Notes under the pieces: model-generated
Databases searched by the model: none
Told to the model about the DNA's origin: nothing
What the model saw: only the letters and a program-made list of their open reading frames with translations
NCBI RefSeq assembly: GCF_947497275.1
Contig: NZ_CANMFS010000001.1
Span: 124,001 to 188,000, forward strand
DNA length: 64,000 nucleotides
Direction: 5' to 3'
Source: an uncultured Sulfitobacter sp.
GTDB lineage: Bacteria > Pseudomonadota > Alphaproteobacteria > Rhodobacterales > Rhodobacteraceae
Position numbers and translations under genes: made by a program
Part shown: positions 46,019 to 55,376 of the stretch, one piece after another
How positions within the stretch are numbered: position 1 is the first letter of the stretch
How the letters are laid out: each line of letters opens with the position of its first letter

Positions 46019-47302
46019 ATGCGCAAATTTCTGACGCTGATTGTCGCAACCGTAATCCTCGGCGGATCCTATGCGGTGACCTATGGCCTTCCCGCCTCGG
46101 TTTCCGCCGTGATCGGAGATCAGACGTCCGGGGATGCGACGAGTACGCGTGAAGCGCCAGCCGGAGCCGCGCCCGAACGCGGACCGCGGGCGGGCGGGCG
46201 TCGCGGTTCGGGTGGTGGTTCCGCAGGGACAACCGTCGTGTCCGAGCCGCTGGAACTGCAACCGTATGAAAGCGTTCTGAACGCAATCGGCACCGCATCC
46301 GCCTTGCGCAGCGTTGAAGTCGTGTCCGACGCGGCAGGTGAAGTGGTAGAGGCGGACCTAGTGGCGAACCGTGACGTGGTGGCAGGCGAAGTTCTGCTGC
46401 GGCTTGACGCGCGCACCCAGACCCTGAACCTTGAAATCGCACAGGCCGAGTTGGATCAGGCCAACGAGACGATGTCCCGTTACGAGCGGCTTCAGGCCGG
46501 CGGGAATTCGACAATCACGGATGTCGCCCTCAGCGAGGCCCGTGTGAACCAGCGGCTGGCCGAGGCTGCGGTCGGGCTGGCGCGGGTCGCGTTGGATGAC
46601 CGTACCATTCGCGCGCCGATCGAAGGGCGGCTGAGCCTGAGCGATGTCGAAATCGGCGATATGCTGCCCGCCAACAGCGTTATCGCGAGTATTGATCAAT
46701 CCGATGCGCTGATAATCGAATTCGAGCTTCCCGAGCGCGCCATTGGTCTGCTGGCAAAGGCGAAAAGCGTTCTTGCGAGCACTTCCACCTTCACTGGGCG
46801 GGTTTTTAAGGGCGAAATCGTATCCTATGATAGCCGGATCGACAGCGTCACTCGTAGCGTGACCGTCAAGGCCCGGATCGACAACTCCGACGGGCTGTTG
46901 TGGCCTGGCATGACCTTTGCCGTGCGCCTGACGCAAGAAAGCGATCCATTGCCATCCTTGCCCGCGACCGCAATCACGTGGTCGCGTGCGGGGTCCGCCA
47001 TCTGGATCGACGCGGACGGCACTGCCGAACAGCTGCCTGTCACAATTCTGTTCCGCCAAGGCGACATGGTCTGGATCGACGCCGAGATCGCCCAAGGCAC
47101 AATGGTCGTGACAGAAGGCGCACAAAAACTTCGCCCCGGCGCACAGATTTCCACACCCGGCGGCGCAAGAGACAAGCAGGAACGACCCGCTGCAGGCGAG
47201 CAAGCACCCGCCGCCCGATCAAGCAGACGTCAAACCGATGAAAACGTGCAGAGCACGGGTTCCGGCCAGCGCACACAACCCAGCTCGGAGGAGCCGACAT
47301 GA
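46019..47302 (+). CDS. RND efflux periplasmic adaptor subunit
   Basis: 427 residues from an ATG with a TTAGGGAGC site. An N-terminal hydrophobic anchor is followed by a Gly/Arg-rich linker. Then come the lipoyl half-motifs (VEVVSDAAGEVVEADLVANR, RTIRAPIEGRLSLSDVEIGD) around a short helical hairpin (about 145-200), the beta-barrel and the membrane-proximal domain. A long polar C-terminal tail (about 380-427) rich in Gln/Ser/Arg is unusual. It overlaps the RND pump start by ATGA. Confidence 0.9.
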   Translation: MRKFLTLIVATVILGGSYAVTYGLPASVSAVIGDQTSGDATSTREAPAGAAPERGPRAGGRRGSGGGSAGTTVVSEPLELQPYESVLNAIGTASALRSVEVVSDAAGEVVEADLVANRDVVAGEVLLRLDARTQTLNLEIAQAELDQANETMSRYERLQAGGNSTITDVALSEARVNQRLAEAAVGLARVALDDRTIRAPIEGRLSLSDVEIGDMLPANSVIASIDQSDALIIEFELPERAIGLLAKAKSVLASTSTFTGRVFKGEIVSYDSRIDSVTRSVTVKARIDNSDGLLWPGMTFAVRLTQESDPLPSLPATAITWSRAGSAIWIDADGTAEQLPVTILFRQGDMVWIDAEIAQGTMVVTEGAQKLRPGAQISTPGGARDKQERPAAGEQAPAARSSRRQTDENVQSTGSGQRTQPSSEEPT

Positions 47303-50300
47303 GTACGCCCTTGCCCAAAGGAAAATCAGGCCTGGCTGGGCTGTTCGTCTCGCGCCCGATTCTTGGCATTGTCATCAATTTGCTGATCCTCATCGCAGGT
47401 CTGGCCGCGTTGGTTTCGGTCGATGTCCGGGAGATGCCCGACGTCGATCGCCCAGTCTTGTCGGTTCGCACCAGCTATGAGGGAGCCGTGCCCTCGACGG
47501 TCGACCGCGAGGTGACGCAAGTCCTTGAGGATGCATTGAGCGCGCTTGAGGGGCTGTCCTACATTGAATCGTCCTCTTCCACCGGCTCAAGCAGCATCAC
47601 CATCGACCTGTCCGACGGCACCGATGTGAACGTCGCCGCCAACGAGGCACGCGAAATCGTGTCCGGCACGCTGTCGCGGCTTCCCGATGATCTGGACGAG
47701 GACCCGACGGTATCAAAAAGCGACAGCAATGCGGATGCGATCATTCGCCTGGCCATTCTGGGCGATGCCAGCTTGGACGAGTTGACGGCACTGGCCGAAG
47801 GTCAGATCTATGACCGCCTGTCGACCATCGACGGCATCGCCGAGGTGTCGGTGCGCGGCAACCGGGCCAATGAATTCCGCGTGACGCTGGATATGCCTGC
47901 GCTGCTCAGTCGGGGCTTGACGATTTTCGATGTCTCGACCGCGCTGTCCGCGCTGCGCGACGATACGCCGCTCGGCAAGCTGGAGTCGGCATCGCAAACC
48001 CTCGCGCTGCGCGTAGGTAATGCGGCTGTAACAGTGGATACTGTGGGCCAGGTTCCCATTGACGCTAATACGCGTGTATCAGACGTGGCTTTTGTACGCG
48101 TCGTTCCCGAGGAAAGCGCCGTGCTGACCCGTGTCAACGGGCAGATGGCTGTCGGACTTGATATCACCCGTCAATCGGTCGGCAACACGCTGTCTATTTC
48201 GAAACAGGTCGGCGCCGCAGTCGAAGATCTGCGCACGAACTTGCCGGACGGTGTGCAGTTGATTGTCGCATCGGATGACGGGACCTTCATCGAAGGGTCG
48301 ATAGACGAGGTGGTCAAATCCATCGGGCTGGCCACCATAATCGTCATCGCGGTGATCTTTGCCTTCCTGCGCTCTCCTCGTGCGACCATCATTCCTGCCG
48401 TCACGATCCCCATCGCACTGGTGGGCACCATCGCGGCGATCTGGCTGACCGGGTTTTCCGTCAACACCATCAGCCTTCTGGCGCTGGTGCTGGCGACGGG
48501 CATGGTTGTCGATGACGCCATCGTCGTAATCGAGAACATCGTACGCAAGCGCCAGCAGGGGATGGGGGCCTTTGCCGCTGCTGCCGCCGGCACGAACGAG
48601 GTGTTCTTTGCCGTCATATCCACGACCGCGACGCTGGCGGCCGTGTTCATCCCGATCTCGTTCCTGCCGGGTCAGGCGGGGGGCGTGTTCAGTGAGTTCG
48701 GTTTCGTGCTGGCCTTCGCCGTCACCCTGTCGTCGATCACTGCGCTGACGCTGGCACCGGTGATGGCCGCGTTTTTCGACCCCGGCAAACCGAACCCGAA
48801 GACAAATGCGCTGGACAGACCCGGTTGGGCAGTGCGGACCTTCGACAAGGTCATGGACCATGCCATCCGCGCGCCGCTGCTCGTACTGGCCGTCGCGGGC
48901 GGTTTTGCCATCATTGCGGCGGGCGCCGCCAATACCCTGTCCTCCAGCATTACGCCGGACGAGGATCGCGGGTTTTTCCTGATCCAGGCCCGTGGCGCCC
49001 CCGATACGACGCTGGACTACCTCGATACCCAAGTCGCGCAGGTGGAGGACATCCTGCAGCCCTACCGCGAGAACGGGCAGATCGCCGCAGTGCAAAGCAT
49101 CATCGGCGTCCGCGGCGGCACCAATGCGTTCATCATCGTGCGCCTGCCTGACTGGGCTGACCGCGACTGGTCGCAATCCGAACTCATCGCGGAAATCACC
49201 GTTCGGCTCGGCTCGGTTCCCGGCGTTCAGGTCAGCGCCCGGTCGACCAACAGCCTGAACATCCGCGGGGCCGGAAATGGCCTGCAATTCGCCGTCACCG
49301 GCAAGGATGTCGATGCGATGACCGATGCCGCGGACGATCTGGTGGCGTTGATGGCGCAGGACGACACGTTCCTTAACCCTCAACTGTCGGGCGATTCTGT
49401 GCAGGCCCAGTTCGAGGTGCGTGTCGATCCCGACATGGCCAGTGTGTTCGGCCTGACCGAAGCCGAGATCACGCGGACCGTGAGCGCGATGGTGCAGGGC
49501 GATATCGCGGTCACAGTGTTCCAGGACGATACCGAAATCAACGTGAACGTCTTGCCAGGCGGCCCTCCCATCAACGATCCCTCAGACCTTGAATCCATTT
49601 CCTTGCGGTTGCCCGGCGGGGCCTATGTTCCGCTGTCGTCAGCGGCAACGCTGATGCCGATCGTCAGTCAGTCTTCGATCGAGCGCCAGGGCGGATCACT
49701 GGCCGTCTCGGCGCAGGCCAACCTTGGCGAAGGGGTCGATCTTGGTACCGCCATGATCCGGCTCTCGGCCATTGCAGCCGATGCGCTTCCGGATGGTATG
49801 GGCATTACTTTCACCGGCGAAGCGGCCAGTCTGAGCGATAGCCAGGCGAGCATGTATCTGGTGTTCGGCGTGGCCTTCATCGTCGTGTTTCTGGTCCTCG
49901 CGGCGCAGTTCGAAAGCATCGCCAGCGCCATCGTGATCATGCTAACCGTGCCCTTCGGGCTGGCGGCGGCCCTTATGGCGATCTCGCTGACCGGTGGATC
50001 GCTGAATTATTACAGCCAGATCGGCCTTGTCATGCTGATTGGCGTCATGGCCAAGAACGGCATCCTGATCGTCGAATTCGCCAATCAGTTGCGCGAGGCG
50101 GGGCAGGACATCGACAGCGCTATTCGTGACGCTCTTCGGTTGCGGATCAGACCGGTGATGATGACGATGGTCTCGACTGTGTTCGGCGGCCTGCCTCTGA
50201 TCCTGACCTCCGGCGCGGGCGCAGAAGCGCGTATCGCCGTAGGCTGGGTGATTGTCGGTGGCCTTGGTTTTGCCACCGTGTTCACCCTGTTCCTGACGCC

Positions 50301-50415
50301 CGTTTTCTATCGCTGGATCACCGTCTGGGGTGCGCAACCCGGCATGGCGTCCAAGCGTTTGGAACGCGAAAATGCGGAGGCGATGGAGCCACACGCCGGG
50401 GCAGAACCTGTTTGA
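47299..50415 (+). CDS. RND-family efflux pump permease (AcrB/MexF-like)
   Basis: 1038 residues, the usual length of HAE1-type pumps, with 12 membrane segments in two halves. LATGMVVDDAIVVIENIVRK contains the paired Asp residues of the proton relay in TM4, and GVMAKNGILIVEFANQLREA is the matching region in the second half. It exports hydrophobic or toxic compounds with proton antiport together with the adaptor. No outer-membrane TolC-type gene is adjacent. Confidence 0.93.
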   Translation: MSTPLPKGKSGLAGLFVSRPILGIVINLLILIAGLAALVSVDVREMPDVDRPVLSVRTSYEGAVPSTVDREVTQVLEDALSALEGLSYIESSSSTGSSSITIDLSDGTDVNVAANEAREIVSGTLSRLPDDLDEDPTVSKSDSNADAIIRLAILGDASLDELTALAEGQIYDRLSTIDGIAEVSVRGNRANEFRVTLDMPALLSRGLTIFDVSTALSALRDDTPLGKLESASQTLALRVGNAAVTVDTVGQVPIDANTRVSDVAFVRVVPEESAVLTRVNGQMAVGLDITRQSVGNTLSISKQVGAAVEDLRTNLPDGVQLIVASDDGTFIEGSIDEVVKSIGLATIIVIAVIFAFLRSPRATIIPAVTIPIALVGTIAAIWLTGFSVNTISLLALVLATGMVVDDAIVVIENIVRKRQQGMGAFAAAAAGTNEVFFAVISTTATLAAVFIPISFLPGQAGGVFSEFGFVLAFAVTLSSITALTLAPVMAAFFDPGKPNPKTNALDRPGWAVRTFDKVMDHAIRAPLLVLAVAGGFAIIAAGAANTLSSSITPDEDRGFFLIQARGAPDTTLDYLDTQVAQVEDILQPYRENGQIAAVQSIIGVRGGTNAFIIVRLPDWADRDWSQSELIAEITVRLGSVPGVQVSARSTNSLNIRGAGNGLQFAVTGKDVDAMTDAADDLVALMAQDDTFLNPQLSGDSVQAQFEVRVDPDMASVFGLTEAEITRTVSAMVQGDIAVTVFQDDTEINVNVLPGGPPINDPSDLESISLRLPGGAYVPLSSAATLMPIVSQSSIERQGGSLAVSAQANLGEGVDLGTAMIRLSAIAADALPDGMGITFTGEAASLSDSQASMYLVFGVAFIVVFLVLAAQFESIASAIVIMLTVPFGLAAALMAISLTGGSLNYYSQIGLVMLIGVMAKNGILIVEFANQLREAGQDIDSAIRDALRLRIRPVMMTMVSTVFGGLPLILTSGAGAEARIAVGWVIVGGLGFATVFTLFLTPVFYRWITVWGAQPGMASKRLERENAEAMEPHAGAEPV

Positions 50416-50510
50416 TCTGCGACCGAAATGTTCGACGGAAACACGCGGTTCGCGCGTGAAACTTAAAATTCGGGCCGATCAGCCCGATGGAACAAACCTA
50501 CGAGAGACAT

Positions 50511-50816
50511 ATGAAAAATCTAATCGGTAGCGGATTGATCGCCCTCATCGCCCTGACGAGTGCCGCACCTCTCGCGGCCGAGCCGTCGCGGGTCCATCAC
50601 GGTCGCGCCCATGGCAAGGTCATCAAGGTCCCTGCAAAGCAGCATCATCGGCACAGGGTCGGACACCGCTTGGAGCGCAACAAGGTTGTAATCGTGAAGG
50701 ACTGGAAAAGGCACGGCCTGCGGCGTCCCGGTCGCGACGAGGTTTACGTCATTGACGGGCGCGATATCTATTTGGCCGCGGTCACTTCATTGATTGTCAG
50801 GGCGGTGATGAACTGA
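50511..50816 (+). CDS. RcnB-like small periplasmic protein
   Basis: 101 residues from the ATG at 50511 with a GAGAG site; an in-frame ATG at 50487 lacks one. A signal peptide (LIALIALTSAAPLAAEP) is followed by a His/Arg/Lys-rich region and the RcnB-type ending WKRHGLRRPGRDEVYVIDGR with a final hydrophobic stretch. RcnB of E. coli affects nickel/cobalt homeostasis; a metal role here is only a suggestion. It follows the RND pump by 95 bases. Confidence 0.72.
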   Translation: MKNLIGSGLIALIALTSAAPLAAEPSRVHHGRAHGKVIKVPAKQHHRHRVGHRLERNKVVIVKDWKRHGLRRPGRDEVYVIDGRDIYLAAVTSLIVRAVMN

Positions 50817-51133
50817 CAACCGAAAAGGCTCGTTGTGAAAGAACAATTGGTCGCGACGATCATCCCGGCTCGCGGACCATAGGTATCGCGTGAGCCGAGG
50901 CCGCTTGACGGTGAGCCTACCCGTGATCACCTCTGGTGTCCTTGGTCGCATAGTCCCTCGATCAGGATACCTAGAGGTATCCGGTAACTGATGGTAACAG
51001 GTTTTTCATTAATAGCGTCTTACGCGTGTGCATGGGGTTTGATCCTGTCACGGTTTGATGCCGCTCCTTTAATGGCATTTTCACAGCCGAGGGGGTCTGA
51101 CGTCGGTCATGGGAGATACGGCGGCAGACCGGG
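50817..51133. other. Gene-free stretch before the tRNA-associated debris
   Basis: 317 bases without a recognisable frame or clear regulatory structure. It begins a roughly 900-base region between the RcnB-like gene and tRNA-Glu that contains only fragments of mobile genes. Confidence 0.45.
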
Positions 51134-51196
51134 ATGGCAGCCTTCGAATATATAGACTGCCTCCATAGCCTGCGACGCCACCACTCACTCAGTGCC
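51134..51196 (+). mobile_element. Short transposase fragment (IS3-like C-terminus)
   Basis: AFEYIDCLHSLRRHHSLSA resembles the FEYIExFYNxxRRHSxLG motif near the C-terminus of IS3-type transposases. Only about 20 codons are recognisable, so the call is tentative. Confidence 0.45.
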
Positions 51197-51439
51197 GGGC
51201 TTGAAGGGCCCGGTCACCTTGGGGTGGAACGGGGCTTATAGATTGGGCAGATATCACTGATCGGACCATCTGGTATGCGCATGGAAAGACTGACGTAACG
51301 ACGAGTTTGCCGATCCTTCCAAGGCTGGCGGCAGGGCTCTGTCACCTGCCCAAGTACCGGTTTCTGTTGGCACCCATTCTGGCGGTTTGGCCTTCAAGAC
51401 AACAACGTGCGGAAATTAACTCACAGCCGCGCATTGGAA

Positions 51440-51571
51440 GCGAGCGTGACCGCACATGGCGGATTCAGGAAGGCTGGTGCCACGCGCCTCGCCAACCGCG
51501 GGGCCACTGAATGTGAAATCGCAGCATACCTTGCACACGATGCCATCAAGTTGAGGGCGAAATACGTCTAA
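51440..51571 (+). mobile_element. C-terminal fragment of a tyrosine recombinase (integrase)
   Basis: A 43-residue open stretch reads SVTAHGGFRKAGATRLANRG, then ATECEIAAYLAHDAIKLRAK and YV before a TAA. It resembles the HxLR ... GH ... Y end of phage/ICE integrases (HGLRKAAATRLAEAG...). The catalytic His-x-x-Arg is replaced by HGGFRK and the fragment has no N-terminal part. It lies 140 bases from the 3' end of tRNA-Glu, the common integration site of such elements. Confidence 0.6.
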
Positions 51572-51642
51572 AGGCGAACCGTTCGATATTCGGTGCTAGT
51601 GGAATATTACGTTTGAGCGACACGAGAACGGAACAAAACTAT

Positions 51643-51665
51643 TCCAACCTTGCCGTCGGGTTGGA
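51643..51665 (-). terminator. Probable terminator downstream of tRNA-Glu
   Basis: On the minus strand the sequence TCCAACC-cgacggcaa-GGTTGGA is followed by ATAGTTTTG. It begins 48 bases after the tRNA 3' end. Confidence 0.5.
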
Positions 51666-51712
51666 CATCAACACTAAAAAAGTGAGTAATACCAGCATGG
51701 TACATAAAAAAG

Positions 51713-51787
51713 TGGCAGCCCGTAGGGGAGTCGAACCCCTCTTTTCAGGTTGAAAACCTGACGTCCTAACCGATAGACGAACGGGCC
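51713..51787 (-). tRNA. tRNA-Glu (anticodon TTC)
   Basis: On the minus strand the 75 bases form a full cloverleaf. The acceptor stem is GGCCCGT/ACGGGCT with a G-U closing pair, the D arm has TCGGTTAGGAC, and the anticodon stem TCAGG/CCTGA encloses TTTTCAA (anticodon TTC). The T arm is GAGGGGTTCGACTCCCC, and the 3' CCA is encoded. Confidence 0.96.
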
Positions 51788-51863
51788 ACTGTTTGTGAGC
51801 GCCTATCTAGGCAATAGCCGGGATCGGTGCAAGATGAAATTTCGGCTTTTACAGTTTTTTATC

Positions 51864-53609
51864 TCAGGCGGGTGCTGCGTCTTCGAGACGCAGTTGAACG
51901 GACTGTCGGCCTTGCCACGTGTTGATGTCGAGACGGCCGGCCAGGTGGAAATGGGCGCCGTTGTGACGTTCAAGTGCCGGGCCCAGTGCTGAATCGAAAG
52001 CACCAAAGCAAATCGCTTCGAGACGTGCGCCCAGACCGTCGCCAAAGGCGAGCTTGAGGTGCTGTTCGCCGACACGGCGGGCGGAGAAAATGCGCATATC
52101 CGCGAAGACATAGCGAGGCGCGGGGGCCCCTGCACCGAAGGGGCCGGCCGATTCGACCTGTTCGGTCAGCTCCACGTTCGCGGCATCCGGCATCAGCAAA
52201 CCGTCCAGCCGCAGATCGGAAGGCCCCATGAGATGCGCGCCCTGCTTTTCCAACAGATCAGCCAACGCCTGCATGGCCGCGTCAAGATTGTCTTGCGCCA
52301 CCGTCAGGCCGGCAGCCATCTTGTGTCCGCCGCCCTTTATCAACACCCCGTCGCGCGCCAGCCGCTGGATCGGTGCGCCCAGATCAATGCCTGAGACAGA
52401 GCGGCCCGAGCCTTTGCCAATGCCGTCTTCCAGTCCGATCACGACGGCGGGGCGGCCTGTGGCTTCTTTCAGGCGGGCCGCAACGATGCCGACGACGCCA
52501 GGATGCCATCCCTGTCCCGCAGCCCAGACCAGTGGCCCGTCGGTACCGCGATCTTCGGCTTGGGCAAGCGCGGCTGCGCGCACGGCGTTCTCGACCTCGC
52601 GCCGCTCAGTGTTGAGCTGATCAAGCCGCTCGGCCAGCGCCGCGGCCTCGTGCGGATCGTCCGTCGCAAGCAACCGCGCGCCCAGATCGGCCTTGCCCAC
52701 GCGCCCGCCCGCGTTGATGCGCGGACCCAGCATGAAGCCCAGATGATAAGCAGCGGGCGTGGTGTCCATGCGCGCGACGTCCGACAGGGCGACAAGTCCC
52801 GGACGCTCACGCCGCGCCATGACGCGCAATCCTTGGCGCACAAAGGCGCGGTTCACGCCGATCAGCGGTGCGACATCCGCGACCGTTGCAAGGGCAACAA
52901 GATCGAGAAGCGCCATCAGGTCGGGGCCCTTTACCTGTGCCTCGCGCAATTGCCGGCCTGCTTCCACCAACATCAGGAAAACCACACCCGCGGCACAAAG
53001 ATGCGCCAGCGCGCCGTCTTCGTCCTGCCGGTTCGGGTTCACGACCGCCATACAGTCGGGCAAGGTTTCACCGCCGAGGTGGTGATCCAGTACGATGACA
53101 TCCGCGCCCTGCGCCGCCGCGATCGGTCCATGAGACAGGGTGCCGCAATCGACGCAGATGATCAGATCGTGATCTCGGGCGAGGGTGGCCATCGCTTCGT
53201 CGTTGGGGCCGTACCCCTCGTCGATACGGTCCGGAACGTACAACGTCGCTTCGCGGCCCATCTGCCGCAGCCAGACCAGCAGCAGCGCGGCGGAGCTGCC
53301 GCCGTCGACGTCGTAATCCGCAAAAACCGCGATCCGCTGCCTTTCCCGCACGGCGGTCAGAAAGCGGGTCGACGCTTTCTCCATATCCCGTAGGCTGCGT
53401 GGATCTGGCAAGAGATCACGCAGCGACGGGGCAAGAAACGCTTCGGCCTCCTGCGCCGCGACGCCGCGCCGTGCCAAGACCTGACACACAGCCATCGGCA
53501 GGCGGGTCTGCTGGTGGAGCGATTCGGACGCCCGTGTCACCTCTACCCCGGGACCGACCCAACAGCGCCCGGTGAGCGACTGCGCGACGCCGAGAAAGGC
53601 GGCAGGCAT
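51864..53609 (-). CDS. recJ: Single-stranded-DNA-specific exonuclease RecJ
   Basis: 581 residues from the ATG at 53609, which overlaps the hom stop by one base (TGATG); a TTG one codon earlier is possible. DHH-family motifs are present: AVFADYDVDGGSSAALLLVW, LIICVDCGT, VIVLDHHLGGETLPD, and the DHHA1 region with GKGSGRSVSGIDLGAPI and KGGGHKMAAGLTV. It degrades single-stranded DNA 5' to 3' in recombination and mismatch repair. It is coupled to hom, a common arrangement in Rhodobacterales. Confidence 0.95.
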   Translation of the reverse strand: MPAAFLGVAQSLTGRCWVGPGVEVTRASESLHQQTRLPMAVCQVLARRGVAAQEAEAFLAPSLRDLLPDPRSLRDMEKASTRFLTAVRERQRIAVFADYDVDGGSSAALLLVWLRQMGREATLYVPDRIDEGYGPNDEAMATLARDHDLIICVDCGTLSHGPIAAAQGADVIVLDHHLGGETLPDCMAVVNPNRQDEDGALAHLCAAGVVFLMLVEAGRQLREAQVKGPDLMALLDLVALATVADVAPLIGVNRAFVRQGLRVMARRERPGLVALSDVARMDTTPAAYHLGFMLGPRINAGGRVGKADLGARLLATDDPHEAAALAERLDQLNTERREVENAVRAAALAQAEDRGTDGPLVWAAGQGWHPGVVGIVAARLKEATGRPAVVIGLEDGIGKGSGRSVSGIDLGAPIQRLARDGVLIKGGGHKMAAGLTVAQDNLDAAMQALADLLEKQGAHLMGPSDLRLDGLLMPDAANVELTEQVESAGPFGAGAPAPRYVFADMRIFSARRVGEQHLKLAFGDGLGARLEAICFGAFDSALGPALERHNGAHFHLAGRLDINTWQGRQSVQLRLEDAAPA

Positions 53610-54895
53610 CAAACCTCTTCGATCCGCAAGGCAACGGGATCACCAGCGACGACGGATGTCGTCTTCATCGCCGAAAGCGCGTGACCGATGTCTACCCGTG
53701 TCGTCTTGTGCGTCACGATCAGTACCGGGGCCTGGTCGTTTTCGTGGCCATACTGGCGCATCCGGTCGATCGACACGCCTGCTTCGCCCAGCACGGCAGC
53801 AACCTTGGCAAGCGCACCCGGCTTGTCCTTGAGTGTCATGCGCAGGTAATAGGCGGCGGGTCGTTTGCTGAGCGCCGCTATGGGCGTGTCCAGCGTTGCG
53901 GCGGGTTGGCCAAAGACCGGGCCGCGATGGCCCCGCGCGATATCGCAGATATCGGAGAGCACGGCACTGGCTGTAGGGCCCGCACCCGCACCGGCACCGC
54001 GCAGCACGATCTGACCTACCGCGTCGCCTTCCAGCACAATCATGTTCGTCCCGCCCTGCAGCTGTCCCAAAGGTGAGGTATCGGGAACGAGGCACGGCTG
54101 CATCCGCTGCTCCAACCCGCGCCCTGTCATCTGCGCGACACCCAGCAACTTGATCTTATAGCCCATGTCCGCCGCCGCCCGAATGTCTTCGAGGGTGACG
54201 CGCTGAATGCCTTCCAACTCGATACCCTCAAAGTTCACCTGCGTCCCGAAGGCGAGCGAGGACAGGATCGCCAGCTTGTGACCCGCGTCAATGCCGCCGA
54301 CGTCCAGGTTTGGATCGGCTTCAAGATAGCCGAGTTTCTCGGCCTCCGCGAACAGTGCATTGTAGCCTTGTCCCGTCGCCTCCATGTGCGTCAGGATATA
54401 ATTGCAGGTGCCGTTCATCACCCCCATCACGCGGGTGATTTCGTTACCGGCAAGCCCTTCACCCAGCACTTTGACCACCGGAATGCCGCCCGCGACGGCA
54501 GCCTCGTATTTGATTACACATCCCCTGGCTTCCGCCGCTACGGCCAACGCCTGTCCGTGCATGGCCAGCATCGCCTTGTTGGCTGTCACCACGTCCTTGC
54601 CCAGCGCAAGGGCCGCTTCGGTCGCCGCCTTGGCGGGGCCATCCTCACCGCCCATCAACTCCACGAACACGTCGACATCTTCACGTTTCGCCAGCGCGAC
54701 AGGGTCTGATTCCCAGTCATAAGAGGACAGGTTCACGCCGCGATCCTTGTCACGGCTGCGCGCGCTTACCGCGCTTATGACCACGGCGCGACCGGTCCGC
54801 GCCTCGAGCAGGGCGGCCTGACGACGGATGATCTGCACAACACCTGCGCCGACCGTTCCCAAACCTGCAATCCCGAGACGAAGTGGTTGTGACAT
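53609..54895 (-). CDS. hom: Homoserine dehydrogenase
   Basis: 428 residues: NAD(P)-binding LRLGIAGLGTVGAGVVQIIR at the N-terminus and KDVVTANKAMLAMHG. The catalytic region has AAVAGGIPVVKVLGEGL, NGTCNYILTHME and GYLEADPNLDVGGIDAGHKL. A C-terminal ACT domain (YYLRMTLKDKPGALAKVAAV) suggests allosteric control by threonine. It reduces aspartate semialdehyde to homoserine for Thr/Met synthesis. Confidence 0.96.
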   Translation of the reverse strand: MSQPLRLGIAGLGTVGAGVVQIIRRQAALLEARTGRAVVISAVSARSRDKDRGVNLSSYDWESDPVALAKREDVDVFVELMGGEDGPAKAATEAALALGKDVVTANKAMLAMHGQALAVAAEARGCVIKYEAAVAGGIPVVKVLGEGLAGNEITRVMGVMNGTCNYILTHMEATGQGYNALFAEAEKLGYLEADPNLDVGGIDAGHKLAILSSLAFGTQVNFEGIELEGIQRVTLEDIRAAADMGYKIKLLGVAQMTGRGLEQRMQPCLVPDTSPLGQLQGGTNMIVLEGDAVGQIVLRGAGAGAGPTASAVLSDICDIARGHRGPVFGQPAATLDTPIAALSKRPAAYYLRMTLKDKPGALAKVAAVLGEAGVSIDRMRQYGHENDQAPVLIVTHKTTRVDIGHALSAMKTTSVVAGDPVALRIEEV

Positions 54896-54979
54896 GGGGC
54901 GGTTCCTTCTTGGATGATCTGATTGGTTCTTGCGCGATGTAGCTCTTTACGCAGCAGCGTGCAACGCGGGCAGGCGCGC

Positions 54980-55270
54980 TTAGTGCAGGCCTTGCGCCAA
55001 CCGCTGGCTTTCGCGCCCGGTCAGGACCGATCCGCGCAACCGTGCCGCGCGCGCCCTGAGCGCCGCCACCCGCGCATCCAACACGGCGTTGCCGCGCACC
55101 GGATCGACTCCGGTGGCTTGCGCGCGCGCCAGAACCGGGCCCAGCGGTACCAGATCGGGATAGGGCGCCGCTTCGAGCGCGGGCGTGATCGTGCGGTCCA
55201 GCTGGGGAAACTGGGCACATCCCGCGAGGGCGGCGGTGGCGAGGCAAAAGAACAAGAGCGCGCGTGTCAT
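54980..55270 (-). CDS. Small lipoprotein of unknown function
   Basis: 96 residues from the ATG at 55270. The signal is lipoprotein-like (LLFFCLATAALAGC, lipobox LAGC), followed by a proline-containing stretch and an Arg/Ala-rich helix (VLDARVAALRARAARLRG). I do not recognise the family. It precedes hom on the same strand by 84 bases and is divergent from the TetR gene. Confidence 0.75.
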   Translation of the reverse strand: MTRALLFFCLATAALAGCAQFPQLDRTITPALEAAPYPDLVPLGPVLARAQATGVDPVRGNAVLDARVAALRARAARLRGSVLTGRESQRLAQGLH

Positions 55271-55342
55271 GGCGATGGTTGTGCACCAGCGTACCCGCTC
55301 CATGCAAGCGGCTTGCGCGCCCGCGTGCCGATCGGTGCGGGG

Positions 55343-55370
55343 TTTACTTTTGAACGCCCGTTCAGATAAT
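55343..55370 (+). promoter_or_regulatory. TetR promoter with palindromic operator between -35 and -10
   Basis: TTTACT (55343-55348) and GATAAT (55365-55370) are 16 bases apart, and the spacer carries TGAACG-cc-CGTTCA (55351-55364). The start codon follows six bases later, giving a very short or leaderless message. The operator placement fits autorepression by the regulator. The divergent lipoprotein promoter may also be affected. Confidence 0.65.
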
Positions 55371-55376
55371 TCGCCC

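Noticed and set aside
50470-50487. TCGGGC ... GCCCGA hairpin after the RND gene as a terminator
   Set aside because: Only a six-base stem with no T tract, and it lies just before the RcnB-like start, so termination is not supported.
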